Notes: generated from the sequence alone by a model not told the origin. A DNA stretch of 64,000 bases from Saprospirales bacterium (GCA_007695145.1 REEI01000058.1:1-64000), one strand, 5' to 3'. Counted from the first letter of the stretch, positions 9,154-22,348 are shown. Numbers and translations: made by a program.

Positions 9154-12100
9154 TTATTTGCCGTTGCCTGATTTTTCAGCTACACCCTTAGGTAAAACCA
9201 AAAGATTATCAAACTCACGCAATCCGGTACCGGCAGGAATTTTCTTACCTACAATTACATTCTCTTTAAGGCCATTGAGAATATCTTTCTTGGCAGACAT
9301 CGCGGCAGTACTCAACACTTTGGTAGTCTCCTGGAATGATGCAGCAGATATCCATGATTCTGTACCGAGAGAAGACTTGGTTATACCTTGAAGGATAGCA
9401 CTTGAGGTAGCAGGAATTGCATCTCTGTACTCGACAGTTTTGAGGTCCTTTCTCTTCAGAGCGGAATTCTCTTCTCTCAATTGCCTTAGAGAGACAATTT
9501 GCCCCGGCTTGAGATTGGTACTGTCTCCAGAGTCTGTAATTACCTTTTTGTCAAAAATCCAGTCATTTTGCTCAAGGAAGTCGTACTTCTCAACTGCTTC
9601 ACCCTCCAGGAAAGTAGTATCTCCGGAATCCTCAATTTGGACTCTCCTCATCATTTGCCTAACAATCACTTCTATGTGCTTGTCATTGATGTTGATACCC
9701 TGAGATCGGTATACTTCCTGAACTTCATTCACCAAATAGGACTGTACAGCGTAAGGTCCTTTAATCGCTAGAATGTCAACAGCAGAGATTGAACCCTCGG
9801 ACAACTGCATTCCTGCGCGCACAAAATCACCTTCCTGGACTAAAATGTGCTTTGAAAGACCTATGAGGTACTTTCGTTTTTGATTGGTTCTCTCATCCTC
9901 AACAAACACCTCTCTGTTTCCTCTCTTGATCTTACCAAAACTGACAATACCGTCAATCTCGGAAACAACTGCAGGATTAGACGGATTTCTGGCCTCGAAC
10001 AATTCGGTAACCCGTGGAAGACCACCGGTAATATCCTGAATAGCTCCAAGTTTTCTCGGAATCTTAGCAAGTCTCTGACCGGCCTTGAGTTCATCACCCT
10101 CGTCTACAGAGATGTATGCCCCAACAGGCATGTTATAACTCTTTAGAATTTCACCATCGGGAGAAAGAATCTTTATTTCCGGTATCTTTCTCTTATTCTT
10201 CGACTCTATGATAATCTTTTCAACATACCCTGTTTGGTCGTCCTTCTCAGTTCGGTAGGTGACATTTTCTTCAATAGAATCGTAGCTTACGATACCACCA
10301 AATTCAGAAATGATCACACTGTTAAATGGATCCCATGAGCAAAGACGGTCGCCTCTTTTCACCTCCTGGCCCTCCTGCACATATAAAATGGAACCATAGG
10401 GAGCATAGTTACTGGACAGGACTTTTCCGGTCTCTTTTTCAATCAACCTTATTTCACCGGATCTGGACAAAATAACAGAGTTGTCAGAATCAGAAAGGTC
10501 AGTCGTCCTAAGGTTATCAAAGGCAACCACACCTTGTTGTTTGGCTACCAGTTCACTCTCCTGCTGAGAGACCGACGCAACACCACCCACGTGGAAGGTA
10601 CGTAGAGTCAACTGAGTACCTGGTTCACCAATACTTTGAGCAGCAATAATTCCAACAGCATCACCCTTCTCCGCTACTCTACCAGTGGCCAGGTTTTTGC
10701 CATAGCACTTGGTGCAGACTCCTCGCTTGGTCTCACAGGTTAGTACTGAGCGAATGGTTACCGTCTCTATGCCAAGATCTTCCAATTGCTGAGCAAGGTT
10801 GGTAGAGATGTACTCTCCTGATCCGATCAGCACTTCATCAGTGTCCGGGTGAAAGATATCGTGAAGAGAAAATCTTCCGGCTATACGCTTGGCAAGAGGT
10901 TCAATAATTTTATCTTTATCCCGAAGGGCTATCATCTCAATGCCCCTCAAGGTATGGCAATCTTCTTCTAGAATTACAACATCCTGAGAAACATCCACGA
11001 GACGTCTTGTGAGATAACCGGCATCCGCGGTCTTTAGGGCGGTATCCGCCAGACCTTTACGGGCACCGTGGGTGGAGATGAAGTACTCGAGAACCGATAG
11101 TCCATCGACAAAGTTCGAAAGTATGGGGTTCTCAATGATCGCGCCCCCGGTATCACCTGATTTACGCGGTTTGGCCATCAGTCCCCTCAATCCGCAAAGC
11201 TGCTTGATTTGCTGCTTACTACCCCTTGCACCGGAGTGAAGCATCATGTAAACTGAGTTGAACCCGCCCTTGTGAACAGACAATTCCTTCATCAGGTTAT
11301 CCGTAATAGTGTTATCCGCGAAAGTCCACTTATCGATAATCTGATTGTACCTCTCATTATTGGTAATCAGACCCATATTGTAATTATCCCACACCTCATC
11401 GACCTCAGATTGCGCCTCTTCAAGCATTTTTTCCTTGATAGTAGGTACAATCATATCTCCGAGGTTAAAGGAAAGACCACCTTTGAAAGACCAGTAGAAG
11501 CCCATGTCCTTAATCTTATCAAGGAAAGCTGCAGTGGTCTGGAAGTCAGTTCTTTCAATTATACCGGCAATAACTCTTTTAAGGTTTTTCTTTGTGAGTA
11601 GTTCATTCACAAAAGGCAGGTGAACGGGTACAGCCTCATTGAAAATTACTCGTCCAACGGTAGTTTCAATTCTCCTCTTCACCAATTGCCCTGTTTCATC
11701 CTCAACAGAAACCCTCACATTAACGATGGCGTGCAGTTCCACCTTCCCCTCATTGTAGGCAATTCTTGCTTCCTCTTCTGAGTAAAATTTCATGCCATGA
11801 CCGAGTACTTCAACCCCATTTTCCGGTCTCTTGTCCTTAGTCAAGTAGTAAAGGCCGAGAACCATATCTTGAGACGGAAGGGTGACCGGTGAACCGTCTT
11901 GTGGGTTCAGCATATTGTGTGCAGATAGCAACAACACCTGGGCTTCCAAAATAGAAGCATGGCTGAGTGGCACGTGAACAGCCATCTGGTCACCGTCAAA
12001 ATCCGCGTTGAAAGCTCCACAAACAAGAGGGTGGAGTTGAATGGCCTTACCTTCGATCAGCCTAGGTTGAAAAGCCTGAACCGATAGACGGTGAAGAGTT

Positions 12101-13428
12101 GGGGCCCGGTTAAGAATCACGGGATGTCCCTTGAGTATATTTTCCAGTATTTCCCAAATTACCGGGTCTTTTCTATCGACCAGTTTCTTTGCAGATTTTA
12201 CTGTCTTAACGATTCCTCTCTCGATCAGCTTGCGAATAATAAAAGGCTTGAAAAGCTCGCTAGCCATACCTTTGGGAAGACCACATTCGTGCAATTTAAG
12301 CGTAGGGCCAACGACAATCACAGATCGGCCGGAATAATCCACCCTTTTCCCGAGTAGGTTTTGGCGGAATCTACCCTGCTTACCTTTGAGTACATCGCTG
12401 AGGGATTTCAAGGCTCGACCACCTTCTGCCTTTACCGCATTCGATTTTCTTGAGTTATCAAAAAGCGAATCTACTGCCTCTTGAAGCATCCGTTTTTCGT
12501 TTCTGAGAATGACCTCAGGTGCTTTGATCTCCATCAACCTTTTCAGACGATTATTTCTAATAATCACCCTTCTGTAGAGGTCATTGAGGTCAGAACTTGC
12601 AAACCTACCACCATCCAGAGGAACCAAAGGTCTCAATTCAGGGGGGGTAACAGGAAGGTACTTAATGACAGCCCATTCAGGTTTGTTTTCAACCCTTTCC
12701 TGTCCATCTCTAAAAGCCTCCACTACCCGAAGTCTTTTAAGTGCTTCTGATTTCCTTTGCTGGGAGGTCTCAGTTGCGGCCTGATGCCTCAGTTCATAAG
12801 AAAGTGACTCCAGGTCAAGTCTTTCCAAGAGATCGTGAACCGCTTCAGCACCCATTTTCGCAATAAACTTATCCGGATGTCCATCGTCAAGTCCTTGATT
12901 TTCTTTTGGCAAAGAGTCCAGTACATCTAAGTACTCCTCTTCGGTAAGCAGGTCCATTTTCATGATGCCGTCTGCCTCTTTAACACCGGATTGGATTACT
13001 ACAAAGCGCTCAAAATAAATAACAGACTCCAACTTTTTAGATGAAAGTCCCAACAGATATCCAATCTTGTTGGGAAGTGATTTGAAAAACCAGATGTGAA
13101 CTACAGGCACTACCAACTTGATATGGCCCATTCTTTCCCTTCTGACTTTTTTCTCAGTGACTTCCACACCGCATCTGTCGCATACAATACCCTTGTAGCG
13201 AATTCTTTTATACTTTCCGCAATAACATTCGTAATCCTTTACAGGTCCAAAAATTCTCTCGCAAAAAAGTCCATCTCTCTCCGGCTTGTAGGAGCGGTAA
13301 TTGATGGTTTCAGGCTTCAAAACTTCTCCGTATGATCTCTCTAGAATATCATCCGGAGAGCACAAACTAATAGAGATAGAATCGAAGGAAGTATTGGTGG
13401 TAAGATTCAGATTTTTTGAAATAGCCAT
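9154..13428 (-). CDS. rpoC: DNA-directed RNA polymerase subunit beta'
   Basis: 1424 aa; [16 protein letters not shown] catalytic motif, [22 protein letters not shown] zinc site. Confidence 0.99.
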   Translation of the reverse strand: MAISKNLNLTTNTSFDSISISLCSPDDILERSYGEVLKPETINYRSYKPERDGLFCERIFGPVKDYECYCGKYKRIRYKGIVCDRCGVEVTEKKVRRERMGHIKLVVPVVHIWFFKSLPNKIGYLLGLSSKKLESVIYFERFVVIQSGVKEADGIMKMDLLTEEEYLDVLDSLPKENQGLDDGHPDKFIAKMGAEAVHDLLERLDLESLSYELRHQAATETSQQRKSEALKRLRVVEAFRDGQERVENKPEWAVIKYLPVTPPELRPLVPLDGGRFASSDLNDLYRRVIIRNNRLKRLMEIKAPEVILRNEKRMLQEAVDSLFDNSRKSNAVKAEGGRALKSLSDVLKGKQGRFRQNLLGKRVDYSGRSVIVVGPTLKLHECGLPKGMASELFKPFIIRKLIERGIVKTVKSAKKLVDRKDPVIWEILENILKGHPVILNRAPTLHRLSVQAFQPRLIEGKAIQLHPLVCGAFNADFDGDQMAVHVPLSHASILEAQVLLLSAHNMLNPQDGSPVTLPSQDMVLGLYYLTKDKRPENGVEVLGHGMKFYSEEEARIAYNEGKVELHAIVNVRVSVEDETGQLVKRRIETTVGRVIFNEAVPVHLPFVNELLTKKNLKRVIAGIIERTDFQTTAAFLDKIKDMGFYWSFKGGLSFNLGDMIVPTIKEKMLEEAQSEVDEVWDNYNMGLITNNERYNQIIDKWTFADNTITDNLMKELSVHKGGFNSVYMMLHSGARGSKQQIKQLCGLRGLMAKPRKSGDTGGAIIENPILSNFVDGLSVLEYFISTHGARKGLADTALKTADAGYLTRRLVDVSQDVVILEEDCHTLRGIEMIALRDKDKIIEPLAKRIAGRFSLHDIFHPDTDEVLIGSGEYISTNLAQQLEDLGIETVTIRSVLTCETKRGVCTKCYGKNLATGRVAEKGDAVGIIAAQSIGEPGTQLTLRTFHVGGVASVSQQESELVAKQQGVVAFDNLRTTDLSDSDNSVILSRSGEIRLIEKETGKVLSSNYAPYGSILYVQEGQEVKRGDRLCSWDPFNSVIISEFGGIVSYDSIEENVTYRTEKDDQTGYVEKIIIESKNKRKIPEIKILSPDGEILKSYNMPVGAYISVDEGDELKAGQRLAKIPRKLGAIQDITGGLPRVTELFEARNPSNPAVVSEIDGIVSFGKIKRGNREVFVEDERTNQKRKYLIGLSKHILVQEGDFVRAGMQLSEGSISAVDILAIKGPYAVQSYLVNEVQEVYRSQGININDKHIEVIVRQMMRRVQIEDSGDTTFLEGEAVEKYDFLEQNDWIFDKKVITDSGDSTNLKPGQIVSLRQLREENSALKRKDLKTVEYRDAIPATSSAILQGITKSSLGTESWISAASFQETTKVLSTAAMSAKKDILNGLKENVIVGKKIPAGTGLREFDNLLVLPKGVAEKSGNGK

Positions 13429-13481
13429 GATAAATTGTTAATTCTTGAAATAGATAAAAAGCTCAACAAGACCAGCGACAA

Positions 13482-16400
13482 TTACTCAAATTTCACGTCG
13501 AGAGCCAGTCCCCTCAATTCGTGAATTAGGACGTTGAATGATTCGGGTATATTGGCTTCCGGCAAATTATTGCCCTTGACAATAGCTTCGTAGGCCTTGG
13601 CTCGTCCCTGAATATCATCCGACTTGATAGTGAGAAGCTCCTGCAAAATATTGGCAGCACCAAAGGCTTCCAATGCCCAAACTTCCATCTCTCCAAATCG
13701 CTGACCACCAAACTGCGCTTTACCACCAAGCGGCTGCTGGGTGATGAGAGAGTATGGGCCAATAGACCTGGCGTGCATCTTGTCGTCTATCATATGTGAC
13801 AACTTCAGCATGTAAATGATACCCACTGTTGCTTTCTGGTGGAATCGGTCACCCGTCTCCCCATCGTAAAGATAGGTCTGCCCCAATTCAGGCAATCCCG
13901 CCTTATCAACATAATCTGCAATTTCATGAATACTGGCTCCATCGAAAATAGGCGTGGCGAACTTCATTCCAAGTTTCTCTCCTGCCCAACCGAGTACCGT
14001 TTCAAATATCTGACCAATGTTCATCCTCGAGGGCACACCAAGTGGGTTCAAAACAATGTCAACCGGAGTTCCATCTTCTAAAAACGGCATGTCCTCCATG
14101 CGCACAATACGAGATACAATCCCTTTGTTACCGTGGCGACCTGCCAACTTATCCCCCACTTTGAGTTTTCGCTTTTTCGCCATATAAACTTTGGCGAGCT
14201 TCAAAACCCCTGCAGGCAATTCGTCCCCTATACTGATATTGAACTTCTCTCGCTTGTAGCGTCCTTTCTCTTCGTTTACTTTAATATTGTAATTATGAAG
14301 AACCCGGGCGACAAGAGTGTTGACGTCCTCCTCCTTACTCCAGCCGGAATAGTCCACCTGAGTAAATTCAATTTCATTGAAAACTCGTTGGCTGAACTTG
14401 GTTCCCTTTGGAATCAATTCCTCTCCATAGATGGTTTTCACCCCTTCTGAAACCTGCCCTTTTAGAATCAGCAAAAGCTTATCGATCAGGATGGTCTTCA
14501 ACTCATTGAGAGCAATGGCGTGCTCATCATCCAATGAGCGTAGCATTTCTTTCTCTTTATCCTTTAGAGACTTATCCTTCTTGGCTCTGGAAAAAAGTTG
14601 CTTATCGATAACAACTCCCTCAGTAGAGGGGGGCGCCTTGAGCGAAGCGTCTTTTACATCACCGGCCTTATCGCCAAAAATGGCACGAAGCAGTTTTTCT
14701 TCAGGTGTTGGGTCGGATTCTCCCTTGGGAGTAATTTTCCCAATGATGATATCACCTTCGTTGATCCAGGCTCCAATTCGAATGATTCCATTCTCATCGA
14801 GATCTTTTGTAGCATCCTCACTGACATTGGGAATATCATTTGTCAACTCTTCCTCACCCAACTTCGTATCTCTTACATCCAACTCAAAATGTTCGATATG
14901 AAGCGAAGTGTATACATCTTCCTTTACGACCCGCTCGGAGAGAACGATCGCATCCTCAAAGTTATAACCCTTCCAGGGCATAAAGGCCACCTTGAGATTT
15001 TGTCCAAGTGCGAGTTCTCCCTTATCGGTGGCGTAACCATCGCATAGTATCTTACCTCTGGTCACTCTTTCCCCCTTTTTCACAATGGGCTTCAGGTTGA
15101 TGCAGGTACCCTGGTTGGTTCTCAAAAACTTGGTGAGATTATAGGTGGTCAAGTTGGTCTCAAAAGAAACCAAAGTGTCCTCCTCGGTACGGTCGTAACG
15201 TATAACGATCTTATTAGCATCAACATACTCCACTACCCCATCCCCATCGGCATTGATGAGCATGCGGGAGTCCCCGGCGACCTTGGCCTCAAGACCCGTG
15301 CCTACGATAGGCGAACTGGGTCGAAGCAATGGCACCGCCTGTCTCTGCATGTTAGATCCCATAAGGGCCCTGTTGGCATCGTCATTTTCGAGAAACGGAA
15401 TAAGAGAAGCACTTACCCCAACAATTTGATTGGGTGCAACATCCATGTACTCAATTTCATCGGGGGCCAAAACGGGAAATTCACCATGTTCTCGGCACTT
15501 CACCCTATCTGAAACAAATGCTCCATCCTCCTCAAGTTCAGAGTTAGCCTGGGCAATTTTTTTATAATCTTCCCCTTCAGCCGACAAATATTCAATCTCA
15601 CCCGACATATCAACCTTACCATCTAAAACCTTTCGGTAAGGTGTCTCCAAAAATCCCATTCGATTGATTTTGGAGTGCACACAGAGGGTGGAGATCAAAC
15701 CAATATTTGGGCCTTCAGGGGTCTCAATCGTACAAAGTCTACCGTAGTGAGAATAGTGAACGTCCCTGACCTCAAATCCTGCTCTCTCGCGCGAAAGACC
15801 TCCGGGTCCAAGAGCTGAAATCCTTCTTTTGTGGGTGATCTCTGAAAGTGGATTGGTTTGATCCAGAAACTGCGACAACTGCGAAGTACCGAAAAAGCTA
15901 TTAATGACGGAGGAAAGAGTTCGGGCATTGATCAAATCCACAGGTGTAAAAACCTCATTGTCCCGAACATTCATCCGCTCGCGTATGGTTCTGGCCATTC
16001 TTGCAAGACCGACTCCAAATTGACTGTAGAGTTGCTCACCAACTGTGCGCACTCTACGGTTGCTCAAGTGGTCGATGTCGTCCAACTCAGCTCTTTGATT
16101 AATCAGTGAAATGAGGTATTTCACGATTTCAATAATGTCCTCCTTGGTGAGAACCTGAACCTCAGGATCAATATCCAGAGAGAGTTTACGGTTGATCTTA
16201 TATCGTCCTACTTCTCCCAGATTATATCTTTTATCCGAGAAAAAGAGCTTATCGATAATACCGCGAGCAGTTTCTTCATCCGGTGGATCGGTTCCTCTCA
16301 ACTGGCGATAAATATGTTGTACGGCTTCAATTTCAGAACTCGAAGGGTCTTTCTGAAGGGTGTTGTATATAATCGAGTAATCCTCCTCAATATCTTCTTT

Positions 16401-17300
16401 TTGGAGAATAACGGTCTCAGCTTCTGCATCCAGAATAAGCGTGATATTATCGGCATCCAGAACCATATCCCTTTCAAGGATAATTTCATTTCTCTCAATG
16501 GTCACCACTTCACCGGTATCCTCATCTACGAAATCTTCGGTCCATTTTCTCAATACCCTTGCAGCCAACTTTCTTCCGATGGCTTTTTTGAGAGCTGTTT
16601 TATTGGCCTTGATTTCTTCAGCCAAACCAAAAATCGTAAGAATTTCTTTATCAGAATCAAATCCAATAGACCTCAAGAGAGTAGTAACCGGAAACTTCTT
16701 TTTACGGTCGATGTAGGCATACATCACGGTGTTGATATCGGTGGCAAACTCCATCCAGGCCCCCTTAAATGGAATAACTCTGGCGGAGTGGATTTTTGTA
16801 CCGTTGGGGTGAAAACTCTGGCTAAAAAACACCCCTGGCGACCGATGCAATTGGGAAACGATTACTCGCTCGGCACCATTGATCACAAATGTTCCCTTAG
16901 GGGTGATATAGGGGATATTACCGAGAAAGACATCCTGAACGATGGTTTGGAAATCAATATGCTCTTCGTCGTTACAGGACAGTCTCAGTTTGGCTTTTAG
17001 GGGAACACTATAAGTCAGTCCCCTCTGCTTGCATTCATCAATACTGTATCTTGGAGGATCGATGAAATAATCCAGGAACTCCAACACAAAAATATTTCTT
17101 GCGTCAGTAATGGGAAAGTTTTCTTGAAAAACCCGATACAAACCCTCGTTAATTCGGTTCTCGGGGGTTGTTTCCAGCTGGAAAAACTCTTTGAACGATT
17201 GGAGTTGAATTTCAAGAAAATCAGGATATTCGTTTAGTAGGCGGGTTTTCCCAAAATTAACCCTACTGTTATTCTTTGTAGCGGTAACGATTGAAGCCAT
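13482..17300 (-). CDS. rpoB: DNA-directed RNA polymerase subunit beta
   Basis: 1272 aa; [47 protein letters not shown]. Confidence 0.99.
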   Translation of the reverse strand: MASIVTATKNNSRVNFGKTRLLNEYPDFLEIQLQSFKEFFQLETTPENRINEGLYRVFQENFPITDARNIFVLEFLDYFIDPPRYSIDECKQRGLTYSVPLKAKLRLSCNDEEHIDFQTIVQDVFLGNIPYITPKGTFVINGAERVIVSQLHRSPGVFFSQSFHPNGTKIHSARVIPFKGAWMEFATDINTVMYAYIDRKKKFPVTTLLRSIGFDSDKEILTIFGLAEEIKANKTALKKAIGRKLAARVLRKWTEDFVDEDTGEVVTIERNEIILERDMVLDADNITLILDAEAETVILQKEDIEEDYSIIYNTLQKDPSSSEIEAVQHIYRQLRGTDPPDEETARGIIDKLFFSDKRYNLGEVGRYKINRKLSLDIDPEVQVLTKEDIIEIVKYLISLINQRAELDDIDHLSNRRVRTVGEQLYSQFGVGLARMARTIRERMNVRDNEVFTPVDLINARTLSSVINSFFGTSQLSQFLDQTNPLSEITHKRRISALGPGGLSRERAGFEVRDVHYSHYGRLCTIETPEGPNIGLISTLCVHSKINRMGFLETPYRKVLDGKVDMSGEIEYLSAEGEDYKKIAQANSELEEDGAFVSDRVKCREHGEFPVLAPDEIEYMDVAPNQIVGVSASLIPFLENDDANRALMGSNMQRQAVPLLRPSSPIVGTGLEAKVAGDSRMLINADGDGVVEYVDANKIVIRYDRTEEDTLVSFETNLTTYNLTKFLRTNQGTCINLKPIVKKGERVTRGKILCDGYATDKGELALGQNLKVAFMPWKGYNFEDAIVLSERVVKEDVYTSLHIEHFELDVRDTKLGEEELTNDIPNVSEDATKDLDENGIIRIGAWINEGDIIIGKITPKGESDPTPEEKLLRAIFGDKAGDVKDASLKAPPSTEGVVIDKQLFSRAKKDKSLKDKEKEMLRSLDDEHAIALNELKTILIDKLLLILKGQVSEGVKTIYGEELIPKGTKFSQRVFNEIEFTQVDYSGWSKEEDVNTLVARVLHNYNIKVNEEKGRYKREKFNISIGDELPAGVLKLAKVYMAKKRKLKVGDKLAGRHGNKGIVSRIVRMEDMPFLEDGTPVDIVLNPLGVPSRMNIGQIFETVLGWAGEKLGMKFATPIFDGASIHEIADYVDKAGLPELGQTYLYDGETGDRFHQKATVGIIYMLKLSHMIDDKMHARSIGPYSLITQQPLGGKAQFGGQRFGEMEVWALEAFGAANILQELLTIKSDDIQGRAKAYEAIVKGNNLPEANIPESFNVLIHELRGLALDVKFE

Positions 17301-17361
17301 TTGAGAATTTTCTTAGATAAAGAATGAAAATGATAGAACCAAAGGTTTGAATTACATATAA

Positions 17362-17403
17362 ACCAGTTTAGCCTGCGTACTATTGTACACAGGCCAGACT
17401 GGT
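17362..17403 (-). other. Long hairpin in rplL-rpoB spacer (candidate RNA-processing/attenuation element)
   Basis: Minus strand ACCAGTCTGGCCTGTGTAC-AATA-GTACGCAGGCTAAACTGGT: 19-bp stem (two G-U wobbles, one mismatch), 4-nt loop, no T-tract. Confidence 0.75.
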
Positions 17404-17443
17404 AAATATTATTCGAGAATATTAATCAAATTAACACCTCTTA

Positions 17444-17821
17444 TTACTTTAATTCAACAGAAGCACCGGCCTCTTCAAGAGCAGCCTTAATCTTCTCAGC
17501 TTCTTCTTTAGGCATTGCTTCCTTAATGGTAGAAGGAGCACCGTCAACCAGGTCCTTTGCGTCTTTCAGACCAAGGCCCAGTAGATTTTTAACTTCCTTA
17601 ACCACTTTGAGCTTTGCAGATCCTGCACTTGTAAGAACCACATCAAATTCGGTTTTTTCTTCAGCAGCTTCACCACCACCACCGGCAGCACCGGGAGCAA
17701 CAGCCACTGCAGCAGCAGCAGGTTCAATACCATACTCCTCTTTCATGATTTCAGCCAACTCATTGACCTCTTTAACAGTAAGGTTTACAAGTTGTTCTGC
17801 AATTTGCTTTAAATCAGCCAT
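17444..17821 (-). CDS. rplL: 50S ribosomal protein L7/L12
   Basis: 125 aa; [34 protein letters not shown]...[10 protein letters not shown]...[17 protein letters not shown]. Confidence 0.99.
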   Translation of the reverse strand: MADLKQIAEQLVNLTVKEVNELAEIMKEEYGIEPAAAAVAVAPGAAGGGGEAAEEKTEFDVVLTSAGSAKLKVVKEVKNLLGLGLKDAKDLVDGAPSTIKEAMPKEEAEKIKAALEEAGASVELK

Positions 17822-17893
17822 ATCAAAAATTTTAAAATTTGTTCAAAAATATTAAATGAGTGTCGTTAACACTTGGAAGCCGTAAATAAAATA

Positions 17894-18421
17894 TCAGGCA
17901 GGTCTCTCTTCTAGAGTCTTGAGAAGACCGGCAATGGTCTGTCCTCCTGATTGAAGTCCGCTGAGTACATTCTTGATTGGAGACTGCAACAACAGAATGA
18001 CATCTCCGAGAAGATCCTCTTTGGATTTTAATGTTGCCAATGCCTCAATCTGCTCATCACCAATATAAATACTCTCCTCGATGTAAGCAGCTTTGAGAAT
18101 CGGTCGATCGTGAGTCTTGCGGAATTCTTTTAAGACCTTTCCCGGAGCGTTGGCAGTATCCGTAAACAGGATAGCGGTAGGACCTTTGAGTGAGTCAAAA
18201 ATAGGAGTATATCGATCGCCATTTTCAATACTTTCCATGGCGATTTTTGCAAGTGTATTTTTAACCACCTTCATTTCTATACCTTTGTCGAAACAAGCTC
18301 TGCGGAACTTATTCACGTCTTCTACAGAGAGTTTGGAGGCATCAGTCAAATAAAAGAAAGGTGTATTGGTAAATTTATCTTTCAGAAATTCAATGATTTC
18401 AACTTTTTGTTCTTTTCTCAT
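17894..18421 (-). CDS. rplJ: 50S ribosomal protein L10
   Basis: 175 aa L10 sequence in canonical operon position. Confidence 0.97.
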   Translation of the reverse strand: MRKEQKVEIIEFLKDKFTNTPFFYLTDASKLSVEDVNKFRRACFDKGIEMKVVKNTLAKIAMESIENGDRYTPIFDSLKGPTAILFTDTANAPGKVLKEFRKTHDRPILKAAYIEESIYIGDEQIEALATLKSKEDLLGDVILLLQSPIKNVLSGLQSGGQTIAGLLKTLEERPA

Positions 18422-18443
18422 CTTTATTCAGTCTTTTAGCAAA

Positions 18444-19136
18444 TTAACGTAAAGTTTTGGGATCGATCTTGATGCCCGGGCTCATAGTTGAAGCCATTGT
18501 AACTGATTTCAGGTAGATACCTTTGCTAGATGCAGGCTTCATTTTTACCAGTGTCTGTATCAGTTCGCTGGCATTTTCTACCAATTTATCCTCGGAGAAA
18601 TCAACACGACCTACTGTGGAGTGAATAATTCCGTATTTATCAACTCTGAAAGAGATTTTACCTTTCTTTACATCAGTGACTGCAGCGCCTACCTCATTAG
18701 TAACCGTACCGGTCTTTGGGTTTGGCATAAGCCCCCTGGGACCGAGAACCCTACCTAGTCGACCAACCTGCCCCATCACACCGGGCATGGCAATCACGAC
18801 GTCAAAATCAGTCCAGCCGCCTTGTACCTTTTGAACAAGTTCTTCCAGACCAACAAAGTCTGCACCGGCATTCTTCGCTTCTTCTTCTTTATCAGGAGTA
18901 CAGAATACCAATACCTTTTTGGATTTACCGGTACCATTGGGCAAGGTGGCAGTTCCTCTGATCGCCTGATCGGCTTTTCTGGGATCAACACCAAGATTGA
19001 CGTGAAGGTCAACAGATGCATTGAATTTTGCAGTATTGACTTTTTTTACAAGAGCTACAGCATCTTGAAGGCTGTGCAATTTTTCAGGATCTATCAACTT
19101 ATTGACAGCCTGTCTCTTTTTGGGAATTTTTGCCAT
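18444..19136 (-). CDS. rplA: 50S ribosomal protein L1
   Basis: 230 aa; MPGVMGQVGRLGRVLGPRGLMPNPKTGTV. Confidence 0.99.
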   Translation of the reverse strand: MAKIPKKRQAVNKLIDPEKLHSLQDAVALVKKVNTAKFNASVDLHVNLGVDPRKADQAIRGTATLPNGTGKSKKVLVFCTPDKEEEAKNAGADFVGLEELVQKVQGGWTDFDVVIAMPGVMGQVGRLGRVLGPRGLMPNPKTGTVTNEVGAAVTDVKKGKISFRVDKYGIIHSTVGRVDFSEDKLVENASELIQTLVKMKPASSKGIYLKSVTMASTMSPGIKIDPKTLR

Positions 19137-19200
19137 TTTAAAAAAGTTTAGAGGTACAAGCGCGAAATAGCATTATCGCTTCCTCGATGATAAATATAAA

Positions 19201-19653
19201 TTACGCCTCAGCAGTTTCCCACGGAGGAGTTCCTTCAACGGTTATGCCCATACTTCTGGCGGTACCTGCCACCATTCTCATACCGGATTCCACAGTCATT
19301 GCGTTTAGGTCGGGCATCTTATTTTCAGCGATGGTTTTTACCTGATCCCAGGTAACACTTCCTACTTTATCCCTATTGGGTTCAGCAGAGCCCCCTTTCA
19401 ATTTGGCAGCTTCCATCAATTGTGCAGCCGCAGGAGGAGTTTTGATTACAAAGTCAAATGACTTATCCTTATAAACGGTGATTACAACGGGTAGGAGTTT
19501 GCCCTGACTCTCTTGAGTGTCGGCATTAAATCTCTTACAGAACTCCATAATGTTGACACCCTTCGCACCCAGCGCTGGCCCTACCGGAGGAGCGGGATTG
19601 GCAGCACCGCCGCGAACCTGAAGCTTAATAAATGTTTCTACTTCCTTTGCCAT
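19201..19653 (-). CDS. rplK: 50S ribosomal protein L11
   Basis: 150 aa; [34 protein letters not shown]. Confidence 0.99.
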   Translation of the reverse strand: MAKEVETFIKLQVRGGAANPAPPVGPALGAKGVNIMEFCKRFNADTQESQGKLLPVVITVYKDKSFDFVIKTPPAAAQLMEAAKLKGGSAEPNRDKVGSVTWDQVKTIAENKMPDLNAMTVESGMRMVAGTARSMGITVEGTPPWETAEA

Positions 19654-19707
19654 TGTTTACTCAATATTTACAACAAGTCCCTTTTCGGGTACTGTTTATT
19701 ACAAAAT

Positions 19708-20256
19708 TTAAGTTTGTTTTTCAACCTGCATGAAGTTCAATTCCACTTCAGTAGGTCTTCCAAAAATCTTAACTGATACTTTCAATTTCTTCTTTTCATC
19801 TACCACCTCAAGAATATCCCCGACAAAGTTGTTGAAGGGACCATCTGTTATTTTGACTGTTTCGCCAACGATAAATGGCTCGATCATTGATTCCGCTTCA
19901 TCCTGGGAATCATCCACTTTACCCAGCATGCGATTGGCCTCAGATTCATGCATGGGGATCGGATTGTTTCTTCCCAAAAAGTGGATAACATTCGGAATAT
20001 TCGAGATACTCTGAATAATTTCACCGGAAAATTTTGAGGATACAGCCTCAATCAAAATATATCCGGGAAGAATATTTCGCTCTGAAATAATCTTTTTTCC
20101 CGACCGAATCTTGTACACTTTTTCAGTAGGCACTAGAACCTGGGTAACGACATCCTGCCACCCTGAGCGCTTGACTTCCATGTCAATTCTCTCTTTAATT
20201 TTTCGCTCCTTACCACTAATCACTCTAAGCGAATACCATCTCTTTACGTCACTCAT
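19708..20256 (-). CDS. nusG: Transcription termination/antitermination protein NusG
   Basis: 182 aa; KRWYSLRVISGKERKIKERI...FIVGETVKITDGPFNNFVGDILEV (NGN + KOW). Confidence 0.97.
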   Translation of the reverse strand: MSDVKRWYSLRVISGKERKIKERIDMEVKRSGWQDVVTQVLVPTEKVYKIRSGKKIISERNILPGYILIEAVSSKFSGEIIQSISNIPNVIHFLGRNNPIPMHESEANRMLGKVDDSQDEAESMIEPFIVGETVKITDGPFNNFVGDILEVVDEKKKLKVSVKIFGRPTEVELNFMQVEKQT

Positions 20257-20273
20257 TCAGATGTGTTTCAGGG

Positions 20274-20462
20274 TCACAAATTATAGATAAAGCCGGTAAT
20301 CTGAAGAGCGATTGAATCCATTACAAAAATTATCAATGTAATAATAATGGAAGCGACAATTACAACTCTGGTACTTCCCAGTAGGTTAGGCCATGTGGGC
20401 CAGGTTACCTTGTTTACCAGTTCATTGTAACTCTCCTTAACATGCTGAATAAAAGCACTCAT
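20274..20462 (-). CDS. secE: Preprotein translocase subunit SecE
   Basis: 62 aa; ESYNELVNKVTWPTWPNLLGSTRVVIVASIIITLIIFVMD. Confidence 0.95.
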   Translation of the reverse strand: MSAFIQHVKESYNELVNKVTWPTWPNLLGSTRVVIVASIIITLIIFVMDSIALQITGFIYNL

Positions 20463-20476
20463 AATTTTAAAGTTTG

Positions 20477-20549
20477 CACGGGCAGAAGGACTTGAACCCT
20501 CAGCCTACGGTTTTGGAGACCGTCGCTCTACCAGTTGAGCTATGCCCGT
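20477..20549 (-). tRNA. tRNA-Trp (CCA)
   Basis: ACGGGCATAGCTCAACTGGTAGAGCGACGGTCTCCAAAACCGTAGGCTGAGGGTTCAAGTCCTTCTGCCCGT; full cloverleaf, loop CTCCAAA. Confidence 0.97.
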
Positions 20550-20597
20550 ATGAGTATAATTGTTTTAGTCTTCAGAAAGAATATCAAATAAACAAGA

Positions 20598-20629
20598 ATT
20601 TAGCACCCCTTCAATGAGGGATGCTAAAT
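20598..20629 (-). terminator. Hairpin downstream of tuf (possible terminator or processing stem)
   Basis: ATTTAGCATCCC-TCATTGAA-GGGGTGCTAAAT on minus strand; only a weak T-tract. Confidence 0.45.
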
Positions 20630-20679
20630 CAATGTTTAAACTATCAATTGATCTGCTTTATTCAGACTAAAGCGTCAAA

Positions 20680-21876
20680 TTATTCAAGTATTTCAGTCAC
20701 CTGACCGGCGCCTACTGTTCTACCTCCTTCACGGATCGCGAAACGAAGACCTTTCTCCATTGCGATGGTGTTGATGAGGTTAACAGTAAGAGTAACGTTA
20801 TCGCCGGGCATTACCATTTCAACGCCATCGGGAAGTTCAACATCACCCGTAACGTCAGTAGTACGGAAATAAAACTGAGGTCTGTAGCCCTTGAGAAATG
20901 GAGTGTGACGGCCACCCTCTTCTTTGCTAAGTACGTAAACTTCGCACTTGAATTTTCTGTGAGGCTTAACAGAACCTGGAGCACAGATAACCATACCACG
21001 GCTAATTTGCTTCTTATCAACACCTCTCAATAGAAGGCCGGCATTGTCACCAGCTTCCCCTCTTTGTAGAAGTTTTCTAAACATCTCCACACCAGTGATA
21101 GTAGAATTGATTGGCTTTGCACCCTCAGGCATCATACCGATGATTTCTACAGGCTCACCCACTTTGATCACCCCTCTTTCGATCCTTCCGGTTGCAACAG
21201 TACCTCTACCTGTGATTGAGAAAACATCCTCAATTGGCATAAGGAAAGGCTGATCAATAAGACGCTCCGGCTCGGGAATATCGTTATCAACAGCTTCCAT
21301 TAGTTTCTTTATTGAAGCTACAGCATCTGCATCACCTTCGAGAGCTTTAAGCGCTGATCCGGGAATAATGCTGATATTATCACCATCGAACTCGTACTGG
21401 CTCAATAGTTCTCTTACTTCCATTTCTACCAACTCTAGCATTTCCTCATCATCAACAAGATCAACTTTATTGAGGAAAACTACGATATTGGGAACACCTA
21501 CCTGCCTTGCTAGGAGGATGTGTTCTCTGGTTTGAGGCATTGGTCCATCAGTAGCGGCAACAACCAGTATTGCTCCATCCATTTGAGCTGCACCCGTTAC
21601 CATGTTTTTAACATAGTCAGCGTGACCGGGACAGTCAACGTGAGCATAGTGTCTGTTGATAGTCTCGTATTCAACGTGAGCAGTATTAATGGTAATACCT
21701 CTTTCTTTTTCTTCAGGAGCTGCATCAATAGCATCGTAATCCATTTTACTGGCCAGACCGTCTGCTGACAGAACAGCAGTAATGGCGGCTGTCAAAGTGG
21801 TTTTACCGTGATCGACGTGTCCAATAGTACCCACATTTAAGTGGGGTTTCGTTCTTTCAAATGTTTGCTTTGCCAT
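20680..21876 (-). CDS. tuf: Elongation factor Tu
   Basis: 398 aa; [54 protein letters not shown]. Confidence 0.99.
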   Translation of the reverse strand: MAKQTFERTKPHLNVGTIGHVDHGKTTLTAAITAVLSADGLASKMDYDAIDAAPEEKERGITINTAHVEYETINRHYAHVDCPGHADYVKNMVTGAAQMDGAILVVAATDGPMPQTREHILLARQVGVPNIVVFLNKVDLVDDEEMLELVEMEVRELLSQYEFDGDNISIIPGSALKALEGDADAVASIKKLMEAVDNDIPEPERLIDQPFLMPIEDVFSITGRGTVATGRIERGVIKVGEPVEIIGMMPEGAKPINSTITGVEMFRKLLQRGEAGDNAGLLLRGVDKKQISRGMVICAPGSVKPHRKFKCEVYVLSKEEGGRHTPFLKGYRPQFYFRTTDVTGDVELPDGVEMVMPGDNVTLTVNLINTIAMEKGLRFAIREGGRTVGAGQVTEILE

Positions 21877-21934
21877 CAGTTAAAGTTTTAAGCAGATTTA
21901 TATAATGTAATTAATAGTTTAAAATTCCAAATTG

Positions 21935-22006
<72 letters not shown>

Positions 22007-22034
22007 AAAAACAGTTCATCAAATGGTAAAAAAG

Positions 22035-22107
22035 AGCGGGAGACGAGACTCGAACCCGCGACCCTCAGCTTGGAAGGCTGATGCTCTACCAACTGAGCTA
22101 CTCCCGC
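22035..22107 (-). tRNA. tRNA-Gly (TCC)
   Basis: GCGGGAGTAGCTCAGTTGGTAGAGCATCAGCCTTCCAAGCTGAGGGTCGCGGGTTCGAGTCTCGTCTCCCGC; loop CTTCCAA. Confidence 0.96.
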
Positions 22108-22132
22108 TTATAATATTCAACTCAATACTAAG

Positions 22133-22215
22133 TGGGGGTGATAGGATTCGAACCTATTCAGACGTAGTCACCAGATTTACAGTCTGGCCCGGCTCTCCAA
22201 CTCCGGCGCACCCCC
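22133..22215 (-). tRNA. tRNA-Tyr (GTA)
   Basis: GGGGGTGCGCCGGAGTTGGAGAGCCGGGCCAGACTGTAAATCTGGTGACTACGTCTGAATAGGTTCGAATCCTATCACCCCC; long variable arm, anticodon GTA. Confidence 0.95.
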
Positions 22216-22275
22216 ATGCATTAAACCACAATGCTGAAATATCCTGATCTGACCTAAAGGTGCGATCCGGAAAAG

Positions 22276-22348
22276 AGCCGATGGAGGGACTCGAACCCCC
22301 GACCAGCTGATTACAAATCAGCTGCTCTACCAGCTGAGCTACATCGGC
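22276..22348 (-). tRNA. tRNA-Thr (TGT)
   Basis: GCCGATGTAGCTCAGCTGGTAGAGCAGCTGATTTGTAATCAGCTGGTCGGGGGTTCGAGTCCCTCCATCGGC; loop TTTGTAA. Confidence 0.95.

Noticed and set aside
9158-17215. Many antisense/overlapping ORFs within rpoC and rpoB
   Set aside because: Frame shadows of long conserved coding sequences; no independent support.
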